The notes beneath the pieces were generated by a model, which was given only the letters and a program-made list of their open reading frames with translations, ran no database searches and was not told the origin of the DNA. This document shows, piece after piece, positions 56,417-64,000 of a stretch of 64,000 nucleotides of DNA (position 1 is its first letter; each line of letters opens with the position of its first letter). Location of the stretch: NCBI RefSeq assembly GCF_010093595.1, contig NW_022985442.1:138046-202045 (forward strand), written 5' to 3'. The position numbers and the translations under genes are program-made. This stretch comes from Mytilinidion resinicola (Eukaryota > Ascomycota > Dothideomycetes > Mytilinidiales > Mytilinidiaceae).

Positions 56417-57322
56417 ATGAAAGCCGACAACCGCCGGCGGCTATGTAGATGCAACGCACGGCTCCATCTACTCTCTAGTCCCCTTCTCTTCCTTTTTCTA
56501 ATCCTCCCGGCGCCCTCTTTTGCTCAAATCACCTCCGACATTGCCTCTCCGACTACTCCGGGAGCTCCGGCTTCTGCAGCTTCAACCGTTCTCACTTCCC
56601 CGCTCCTGCCTACCACATTCTCAACCTCAGCCGGATCACCTCCCACAAATACCGCTTCGAAATCGCTCTCGCAATCGATACGAACTACCTCAGTCGCATC
56701 CAGGGTTACTGCGGACAACGCTCCCCCATTGTATCCCGCATCTACCTCCGCAACATCCGATGACCACGACATAGATAGAGATTCACACCTTATCAACTAT
56801 TACTTCGTCTTCCTAGCTTTGATAGGAGTATTTGCATTGCTGGCAATCTACGTACTCCACAAACGAAGGCGAAGGAGGAAAGCTCAGCTCCGGAGTAGCG
56901 GACAAAATGCACTTGCGCGGGACCTCGATGGGTGGGTCAATACAAGGCGGTGGGTGCATGGCAGTTGGAGAGGAGGGGCAGGAGGAGGTCCTGCAAGACA
57001 GGAGGAAGGGCTGAATGAGGCTGGAGAAGCGCCACCGCCATATAAGCCTCATGGTGACGCCACAGCCGATGCTGCTGGAGCTGATGTAGCACCTGTGACG
57101 TTGTCGTCAGATGAAAGCCGCGATACTGTCACAGGGCTAGCAATCCCTTTGAGAACGTTGTCGAGAGGCGGGCGTTCGACTCTCAAACCGCCCGACTATC
57201 AAGAAACCATTCACCCCGTAAGCGTGAATGAGAGCACTCGACCAAACACAACCGAGACTCGCCCTGGCACTTCTACCCGGGAGCTTTTGCATCCGGATAC
57301 ACCTTCGGACTCGGCAGCGTAG
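56417..57322 (+). CDS. Single-pass membrane protein with Ser/Thr-rich ectodomain, uncharacterised
   Basis: Single exon, 301 aa. A signal peptide is visible (basic start, then LLSSPLLFLFLILPAPSFA, cleavage near 36). A ~90-residue Ser/Thr/Pro-rich ectodomain suited to O-mannosylation follows, then a membrane segment at ~127-146 (YYFVFLALIGVFALLAIYVL) and a stop-transfer HKRRRRRK. The cytosolic tail has a PPPY motif (EAPPPYKPHG), the usual docking site for WW domains of Rsp5-type ubiquitin ligases, and a second PPDY. This plan is typical of fungal cell-wall sensor-like or adaptor proteins, but the family is not recognised. Confidence 0.75.
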   Translation: MKADNRRRLCRCNARLHLLSSPLLFLFLILPAPSFAQITSDIASPTTPGAPASAASTVLTSPLLPTTFSTSAGSPPTNTASKSLSQSIRTTSVASRVTADNAPPLYPASTSATSDDHDIDRDSHLINYYFVFLALIGVFALLAIYVLHKRRRRRKAQLRSSGQNALARDLDGWVNTRRWVHGSWRGGAGGGPARQEEGLNEAGEAPPPYKPHGDATADAAGADVAPVTLSSDESRDTVTGLAIPLRTLSRGGRSTLKPPDYQETIHPVSVNESTRPNTTETRPGTSTRELLHPDTPSDSAA

Positions 57323-57524
57323 CTTTTCTATTTTCATATGACCTTTTAGTTCATTTCTCACATATTTCTGTTAATTCTGTCCGCTTGGAATCTGGACATG
57401 GAGCCCGCGTTTGGGGCTGAACTCTGTGCGATTGCGTAAACAACGGTTGTAATTACTGCTACTGAGACTGTTCTCTACTTGTTCTCATGTGCGACGTTAT
57501 TACGGCCACCAAAAATACCTCTGA
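57323..57524. other. Convergent 3' flanks
   Basis: 202 bases between the membrane-protein stop and the NmrA-like stop. Nothing is seen. Confidence 0.4.
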
Positions 57525-58604
57525 TCAATGACTAGAGCCAGCATTATCAGTTGTATCCTTCAAAATCGCCTTGTGGCCGCCATTGTATCCAGTCAACCTC
57601 ATCCACTCTCCCAACGACTTGACCCTGTCCGGCAGAATACCATCCAAAAGTGCATAATCTGTCTTCACCAGGTTATCCTTCCACGTATTCCAGAACCCAC
57701 TGAAGTTCTCGCGGTACGTCATCAGCGTCGAATCGTTTTGGTCCGCCGAATATCCCAACTTCGCATCCGGAGCCGGGAAAACACCCGAGGCGAAGTACTC
57801 GTCCAGCGTGACATCTTTGTACACCGCCTTCTTCCCCGTCACCTCGGTGAACGTTTTCGCAACATGCTCCCAGCTGATATTCTCCGTCCCAATCTGGAGA
57901 TTCAAGCCACTGCTCCGCTCTGGTGTATCAAACATCCATCTCGCATACCTCCCCAAATCCGGCAAATGGATCAGCGGCGGATGTCCCGCTCCCAACGGCA
58001 GCGAGAAAACATTCACCTCAGGATCCGCCGGGTCCGGCTTCGGCAAAAGCAGAGACGAAAACATATCCAGATACAAACAACTCGACAGCACAGACCACTT
58101 CATCGGGCTCGTCGGCTGGTTGGAAAGGAATTCGCTTACTCGCCCCTTCGCATCCAGATGCCCGCACTTGTACTTCGGGTCATATGCTCCGAGTTTGCTG
58201 GCGTAGGCGAGCCCGGACCAGAGGTAGTGCTTGAGGCCGGTGCCGGCGGCGATCTCGTACATGCGGATGCCCCAGTAGGTCTCTTTGGATTGGCCGATGG
58301 AGAAGCCGTTAGTGTTGACGTAGGCGAAGTCGACAGCGGAGAAGGCTTTGAACAAAGTGGCTTCATCGAAAGCGTCACCTTGGACAATGGTGACGCCGGG
58401 GATTGAGGCGAGCTCTTTAGCTGCGTCGGATGTCGCGGTGCGGGTCAGGACGTGGACGGCGTATTTAGCATCGGCGGTGAGGGCTTGGGGTTGTTAGTGG
58501 TAGATTTTGCGTTGAGAGTTGGAGTGGGAACTACCTTTGACAACTGCCTGGCCTTGAGCACCCGTACCACCAATAACCAAGACTGTTTTTTGAGAAGGCG
58601 CCAT
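57525..58604 (-). CDS. NmrA-like NAD(P)-binding protein
   Basis: Two exons, 58604-58535 and 58483-57525 (51-nt intron), 342 aa, phase consistent. MAPSQKTVLVIGGTGAQGQAV carries the GGTGxxG dinucleotide loop at 12-18. The frame continues with the atypical short-chain dehydrogenase fold: VHVLTRT, VTIVQGD, DFAYVNTN, KHYLWSGLAY (where the catalytic Tyr of classical SDRs is not conserved in position), then PLIHLPDLGRYARWMF. Members act as redox sensors or as reductases. NmrA itself controls nitrogen metabolite repression, but this protein is of the broader family. Promoter: TATAAAG on the minus strand at 58744-58750. Confidence 0.9.
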
Positions 58605-58743
58605 GGTTGCGAGAATGGACGATTAAGCTTTGGGCGTGGAATTTGGAATGTTCTTCTGAGGCAACTGAGTGTAGATATCGAGATTTGGAATGAGGCGCTT
58701 TCTTGCTTTTGATACAGCGCCGACTCACGACGGACCCGCTCTT

Positions 58744-58750
58744 CTTTATA
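58744..58750 (-). promoter_or_regulatory. TATA box of the NmrA-like gene
   Basis: GGGTATAAAGAAG on the minus strand, ~140 bases upstream of the ATG at 58604. Confidence 0.5.
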
Positions 58751-59638
58751 CCCACCATCTCCAATCCCCAACGCCTATAGCTTGCGAGACAACATTTTAT
58801 GATTACTCGCACTGCTATAGTATATCGGCACTACACCCGCTGATAAAGCAAGCAACCACCCGACGTGATTTCTATACGCCCTTGCCAAGCCGAGGTAGGC
58901 TATCGATCAGGGCTAGGGTTAGATCGCACTACACGCACACGGCATCTGCTAACTAATGCACGCCTGTGTGCCCGTCAACCATCTTCCCATTCGACAAGAC
59001 GGCCAGGCACGCAGCGTCGCCACACCCTCGCTAGCGATCACATAATCGGCACAAGTTGCTGCCCCCGCGTCGCTCGGCTGCCGATCCGAGCGGCAGCTGC
59101 AAAGTCACTCAAATCATCCCGATCTATGCAAGCCACTTGCACCCTGAGACGGCTGCACAGGACTATCTAATCTCGATGACTACGCCTGTGCATGCACGCA
59201 AAGCTTAACTAGTACCTGGCTCGTTTAGCTAAGCGTATAAAGGCGTCCCAAGAAGGCGGCCTAAGGCAGAGGAGTGTGTGATCACTAAACGGATGGAGAG
59301 TCGGGCCTTGGCGCGGGTAATGGCCGCTGCAACCTCGCGCTTTTTTGCGAAGCGAAAGGCTTGTTTAGAAAACCCGCAACTGGGCGCTATCCAAGTTTTA
59401 TTTTGGGAGTTAGGATATAGCGGATGGGAGCATTTGGAATGGTAGGAAGGAGGAATATATAAGAATGAGGACATCGTGGTTTTGAGGTATCAGCGGCAGA
59501 CTTCCAGCAGTTCTTTGGATATTCAATTCGAGTGGTTTGAAGAGCCGACCAATCAGCTTCGATTTTCGGGACTATTGTCATATATCAACTTTTGAAGTCA
59601 AACCACACCAATTTCTGCGGCGTAGAGATTGGGATACG
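58751..59638. other. Intergenic: upstream regions of NmrA-like and carbonic anhydrase genes
   Basis: Divergent arrangement, no accepted gene. Frames of 60-101 aa lack features. No clear TATA box was seen for the carbonic anhydrase. Confidence 0.45.
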
Positions 59639-60709
59639 ATGGCCTCCGAGAAAATTGCCAGTTTGCTCGAGCGAAATAAGTATGTTCCAACTTACCTCCA
59701 CGAATTCATTCAGAGCACTAACGGATGCTTCTTAGGGGCTTCAACGTCGCCCTTGCACCCCCCTTCGTTGCAGACATCTCAAAACGCCTCCACACACCTG
59801 GAGGACCAGGCGGCACTGTTATAAGTACTTCCGATACCACTCTTTTTCAACACAAAGAACCTCAACTCACCATCCCAGTCTCCTGCTCCGACCCCCGCGT
59901 CATCCCAGAGCAATACTTTGACTTCGGACGAGGAGGTATATTTCTCCCTTCTCCCCATCCCCGACACTCATCTAACAGCATTCCCACAGTCGCAGCCGTA
60001 ATCCGCAACGCAGGCGGCCGCACCTCCGACGCTCTCCGCTCCCTCGCTGCTCTCGACGCGCTGGGGAATACCGATACGGTGATTATCGTGCATCATACTG
60101 GTTTGTTCCCCCCTAACCCCTCTTTCGACTCCCCTCACCTTTCCCTCCACCGCCACCTCTACCGCGCCCGAATCTCTGCTGACGGCGACAGACTGCGGCA
60201 TGACGCACATGCCCGACGCCGGCGTCCGCAAAATGCTTAAAGAGCGCGCGCCCCAACTCAGCAAGGAAATCGACCGTATGAAGTTTGGCGAAATCACGGA
60301 GTAGGCGCTTGTCTTCCTCCCCTCCCTCCAGCTTTCTCCTTAATTGCCCTCCCCCTTCCCCTCCCCCCCCCCCCCCCCCGGCGACCAAGCTGCGAATTCG
60401 CTACACCAATGAACGGCTCGCTAACGTAGCGCGATTTGTTCAGTGTCGACGAGTCCATCCGCCAAGACATCGCCCTCCTGCGCGCCTCGCCGCTCATCTC
60501 TAAAACCGTGACGATTGTGGGGTTTAACCTGGATATCTTGACCGGACAGTTGACTGAGGTGAAGTGAGTGAGTCTACTTTCGATATATCTGGTGGCAGGG
60601 AAAGTGCTAATGAAGGGGTGACAGGTTGGAGACATGGCCGGAGGAGTTTTCGGGAATTGACGAGGGGTTCTGGAAGGAGATGGGGGAGTTTGCGCCGTTT
60701 TGGTGTTGA
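59639..60709 (+). CDS. Beta-class carbonic anhydrase-like protein
   Basis: Six exons, 59639-59679, 59736-59935, 59990-60100, 60192-60300, 60444-60563 and 60625-60709, 221 aa, phases all consistent. The metal site is CSDPR (Cys64, with the Asp66-Arg68 dyad) and HTDC (His116 and Cys119), joined across introns 2 and 3. VAAVIRNAGGRTSDALRSL lies between them, and the C-terminal VDESIRQDIALLRASPLIS, then TVTIVGFNLDILTGQL, fits. All catalytic residues are present. Beta-CAs convert CO2 to bicarbonate; members with this long C terminus also occur as CS2 hydrolase relatives, so the substrate is inferred. Intron 4 contains an 18-base C run. Confidence 0.88.
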
Positions 60710-62368
60710 GAGCCGAGGGGGGAAGGTGGGGGGGACTTATGTAATCGTGTAAAGAGATAGTTAGGAAGGGGTGTTTGATTATAGCGTAGACGGTGAGGAA
60801 GCGGATGTAATTGAAATAAATTGTCGCAACGATAGTTCCAAGAGTGAGAGCAAATAGTTCCCGATCCCCTAAATCTTTTCAAAGCTACTCCACTTACACC
60901 GCTTTCATATTCTACAATAAACCTTGCTTGCCGTTCTTTGCGATGGGGTCAAACTCAAGGAGGGGCATTGCCTCCGAGCCAAACTGGAAAATCGTACCAA
61001 TAGTATCTGAGATTGTTAAACTGCTTGCCAACTTCCTTGAAACTGATTGCTAGCGTTGCGCCTTACAACTTGCCCTTGTAGTGAGCATCATAAAACCCTC
61101 GCTTCCCCATTCTCTCTAAAATCAGTTCCGATACACTTTATAGTCATCCTGCAAATACACTTCTGATTTCGGTCTATACTCTCCCAACGCGTCAGCACTC
61201 ATAAACAGATAACGCGAACGCATACTCGACGAAAATGGGGATAGGATTTGCTCATATAGATGCTCAAGGGATCAGAGCTGCCGCTCTCGCAAGAGGTTGA
61301 GAGGATGTAGAGCTCGAGGTCTAAGAGGAACTCCCTGGCATTACCCTGTGCCTCCACATATGAACGATGGAGATATTTGAAGAAGTCTCTTATGAGGGCC
61401 ACGACTACATCCAACGGGGACCATGAAATCATCCCTTTTCTGGCTCTATGAGACTAATGCCATAAGCGGACAGAGGTGGCAAGTAACACCGCTACATGCC
61501 GCTTTCGCGGAGCTCCTAGACTCTCTTCCGGCCTCCAGAGGTGCTCTGACAACCTTAAAAGCCGCAGGTTGACCAAACGCTAAAAAGTGGGCCGACACTC
61601 TGAAGTAACAGATCCGTAAGGAGCAGTGATGTGCATACCCTTCTGCTGCGCAGCTTATCGCATCAAAGTGCACATCTTTCCCAAACCCGCTAAAGAGGAA
61701 GGTCCGAGTAAAGGTTTCAAACCTAAGCGCAAGGAGTACGATCTCGAGCCTTGGAAAGACGAGGGCGACAGCGGGGAGGGGGTCGAAGAGAAAGAAGAGA
61801 CCAAGGAGAAGGAGAGGATCGACGGTGCTAGAGGCAGAAATGCAGTGGGCAAGAAGATTGACGGCAGCTCGCGGTGGTAGTGGCTCCCGGACATCAGATC
61901 TCCCATCCAGAGCCTGCCTGGAGCAAGAGGCTTCCAATACATCAACGATACACTCTCTCCCGACCTCCCCCCTTGTTCCCATTTCTTCTTGGAGATACTA
62001 TAGGCCCCTTCTTTTTTTCTGAGGCGTTCACCGCCAATATAAGCTCTGCGTGGAGGTATCCGCGCGCACTGAGGGGGTTTTCTGGTGCCTGTGAATGCTC
62101 CCGCGCCCGCGTGTTAACAAGGATACTATGCACTCACGTGCCAGTGAAACTGACTAGTTATCAAGCGTTGCGCCCGTGGTGCTTGAGTCCTTTTTATACG
62201 TTCCACCACCATCCGTGCTGCGTGTCCGACATACACCATCAACACACCACCTCTTGACCATCCACCAACCGTCTCAACCCAGACTTGACATCAACAAGCT
62301 TGCCATCTTTCCACACCAGACAGTGTCATCCCTTCTGACAGACATCCCTGCCTCTTCATACAGACGAC
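60710..62368. other. Intergenic, with one doubtful small frame
   Basis: 1.66 kb. Apart from the possible 83-aa frame at 61629-61880 and its antisense shadows, nothing is recognised. 62180-62368 is C/T/A-rich leader to the next gene, with repeated ACACCAC-like words. Confidence 0.5.
61629..61880 (+). CDS. Doubtful small hypothetical protein
   Basis: 83 aa from an ATG (MCIPFCCAAYRIKVHIFPKP, then Lys/Glu-rich to SSRW). The strong charge bias (VEEKEETKEKERIDG) could be coding or just purine-rich DNA. Long frames on the opposite strand cover the same bases. No homologue comes to mind. Confidence 0.25.
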   Translation: MCIPFCCAAYRIKVHIFPKPAKEEGPSKGFKPKRKEYDLEPWKDEGDSGEGVEEKEETKEKERIDGARGRNAVGKKIDGSSRW

Positions 62369-63442
62369 ATGGCTCTTCCAACCCGAGCGCAGGAAAAGGC
62401 GGCGAAGGCCGCTGAGGAGGCGCGGAGGCGTCAGGCAAGATCAGACCAACTGGCACAGATGCGACAGACGAGCGCTGTCATCGAAGAGCGCAGAGGACTG
62501 CCACCTCCGACACCTGTCCAGTCTCAAAGCCCTGCCACTCCAGCAGGGACCTCGCAGCAGAATCCAGCAGTCGTCCAAGCATCCGGATCCCAACCATCGC
62601 AGAAGTGCGGACCAGGACGACCGCGCAAGAGCCCTCCTCCCGGCGACGATGAAGAGGTCGAGCCATGGGGAGTCGAAGTCCCCCGCGACCGCGTTCCTGG
62701 GCCCGGAGCTCTTGTCCTGGATCGCGTCCAGATCCCAAAGCGTCCCGACACCGGCGCTAGCCCAGCCGTTGGCATTCTTCGAGGCGCCGCCGCTGCCACC
62801 ACGCCGCAACCACAGCGAAGAGTATCATTTGGTGATATCGAGTGGCGTCCCATCCTCGACGCCGCACCCGGGGAGCGGACTTGTGCCTCTCTGGGAACAC
62901 CTGCCAATTCGGACTCGTCCGACGACGTGGACGAAGAGGCGCAAAAAAACGAGACCGTCAACGAGAAGACCCGGCTTCCTTTGGCGGGACGGAGACCACA
63001 TTCCCGCCACTGGATCCACGACTGGACCAGGTACAAGGAGGAGGGAGAACTCTTTCGGGATCCGGCGCAGCCACAACCAGATGGGACTGTCCAGGAAGAT
63101 CCGGCCCGAGTATCGCTGCGACAACGGGTATGTGCAGCGTTAGGACAAAAATTACAAAGACCGCTCCCTCAAGGTACTCCTCCGCCGTCAGAAGACGAGT
63201 CGCAGACCGGTGATGAGGAAGATTCGGCTGCTGTGCCAGTACGACCCGGTCAAGCAAAACTCCAGCCGGCTCCAATACCTCCTATGCCAGTACAACAACT
63301 GGTGCCCAGCGTGCAGCAGAGCCTTAGCGCATCGATTCAAAGCTGGACAGATAACATTCCTTGCGCAGTGCGCGTCGTGGTGATGATGGCTATTCTCAGC
63401 TACATCTTCGAACAATTGGCAACAAGGAGCAATGATTCCTAG
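62369..63442 (+). CDS. Disordered protein with AT-hook-like motif and C-terminal membrane anchor, uncharacterised
   Basis: Single exon, 357 aa. MALPTRAQEKAAKAAEEARRR starts a short charged helix. GPGRPRKSPPP near 81 is an AT-hook-like core. QRRVSFGDIEWRPI near 150 contains RVSF, the classical PP1-docking pattern. The middle is acidic and disordered (SDSSDDVDEEAQK), with a conserved-looking HSRHWIHDWTRYKEEGELFRD. The last ~30 residues hold a hydrophobic helix (CAVRVVVMMAILSYIFEQLA) ending 7 residues from the C terminus, as in tail-anchored proteins. The family is not recognised. DNA-binding and membrane-anchor features together could suit a nuclear-envelope protein; this is inference. Confidence 0.6.
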   Translation: MALPTRAQEKAAKAAEEARRRQARSDQLAQMRQTSAVIEERRGLPPPTPVQSQSPATPAGTSQQNPAVVQASGSQPSQKCGPGRPRKSPPPGDDEEVEPWGVEVPRDRVPGPGALVLDRVQIPKRPDTGASPAVGILRGAAAATTPQPQRRVSFGDIEWRPILDAAPGERTCASLGTPANSDSSDDVDEEAQKNETVNEKTRLPLAGRRPHSRHWIHDWTRYKEEGELFRDPAQPQPDGTVQEDPARVSLRQRVCAALGQKLQRPLPQGTPPPSEDESQTGDEEDSAAVPVRPGQAKLQPAPIPPMPVQQLVPSVQQSLSASIQSWTDNIPCAVRVVVMMAILSYIFEQLATRSNDS

Positions 63443-64000
63443 GAACGAAACTTCAACGCCAAGTATCGAGGTCGTCGGTATTGAAAACCGGGCTTTAGGG
63501 GCAGGTGGGAGGAAGCGAGGTCGCGGAGGATTGTCATCGACATGGTCCTCGAGGTATGATTTGGTGTTTGGATGTCCGAGGTGGATCAAGATGGCTTTTC
63601 CGGAAGACAAGAATGTCAGCACGCGCATATGTACATGAAGAAAGTTGTTCGAAGTTGGTAAGCCTGGGTGTGATGAGAAAATACCTCCGGATACACCATC
63701 CTGCTGGGGCGAGCAACGTTCTGTAAGAGCTTGTTACAATCTTCTATACCCATAATCAGTGATGAGTCATGCTGTTATACACTCATATCATACCTTTATA
63801 AATCTCCCATATGACTCCATCTTGTTTGTCCTATGAAGTCCTGTTGAGTACTGATGAAAGATGTATATGCCGAGTGTGATGTCACGTGACTCTATTAATC
63901 CTGGCCGTAAAGTCGCATACCGGAAGGCCGGTAGAGGAAAGAGACACGTTTTATATTGCTCATCAAAACGCTCAGATGCCCTTCCAAAGCAATGTCAAAA
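63443..64000. other. 3' flank to window end
   Basis: 558 bases with no supported gene; short frames only. AT-richer after 63720. Confidence 0.4.

Noticed and set aside
57528..58406. 292-aa plus frame
   Set aside because: Antisense to the NmrA-like gene.
61446..61982. 178-aa minus frame
   Set aside because: No motif, alternative start only, and overlaps other frames in purine-rich DNA.
1..64000. CRISPR arrays, bacterial operons, riboswitches, telomere repeats
   Set aside because: None seen. The tandem arrays have diverged long units without unique spacers, and the gene structure is eukaryotic.

Overview
This window is nuclear DNA of a filamentous ascomycete (Pezizomycotina; the class cannot be fixed from sequence alone). 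The evidence is gene-dense eukaryotic DNA with short introns (about 46-160 nt, GTATGT/GTAAGT-type donors, CTAAC-like branch points), a fungal housekeeping gene set (COQ3, TFA2, MLP1, AIM24, YME1, MRF1, TFB5), and typical filamentous-fungal accessory families (CE16 esterase, berberine-bridge-type oxidoreductase, NmrA-like, GFA, P450, BTB, TRI12-like MFS). I placed exon boundaries by hand and checked reading-frame phase at each junction. About 22 intact or probably intact protein genes and 4 broken ones result. Several of these cannot be seen as single open frames: CE16, AIM24, the 179-aa Cys/His protein, TFB5 and the carbonic anhydrase.

Layout. 1-3.0 kb: 3' end of an unknown gene, a decayed ~150-bp tandem array, then a secreted CE16 acetylesterase (-). 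5.0-8.1 kb: oxysterol-binding protein of the OSH3 type (+). 10.2-12.3 kb: large calponin-homology protein (-), divergent from a gamma-glutamyltransferase (+, 13.0-15.0). 15.2-17.0 kb: ten diverged ~185-bp tandem units. 17.1-18.7 kb: CDK10-type kinase (-) whose glycine-loop exon is out of phase by one base. 18.8-22.0 kb: gene-free, with a diverged duplicated segment carrying TATA boxes. 22-34.4 kb: conserved core block of COQ3 (-), TFIIE-beta (-), MLP1/TPR nucleoporin (+) and AIM24 (+). 34.8-36.4 kb: FAD oxidoreductase (-). 37.0 kb: near-perfect 60-bp inverted repeat. 37.9-40.6 kb: mitochondrial i-AAA protease YME1 (+). 40.8-41.7 kb: array of ~220-bp palindromic units next to a lineage-specific gene (+, 41.8-42.9).

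43-53 kb is a degraded accessory zone: a truncated BTB gene abuts an MFS fragment, followed by a 16-bp minisatellite, a possible Pol III-type relic, the intact MRF1 (-), an internally deleted amidohydrolase, an intact sulfotransferase-like gene (-) and a frameshifted P450. 53.6-64 kb: Cys/His protein (-), GFA protein (+), TFB5 (-, with a probable GC-AG intron), single-pass membrane protein (+), NmrA-like protein (-), beta carbonic anhydrase (+), and a disordered tail-anchored protein (+).

The housekeeping genes do not form one pathway. Three (COQ3, YME1, MRF1) are mitochondrial, as AIM24 may be; TFA2 and TFB5 belong to the RNA polymerase II initiation machinery. I found no clear new multi-gene system. 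The most unusual content is the set of diverged, non-coding tandem arrays between genes, two of which share a short core, and the palindromic array at 40.8-41.7 kb.
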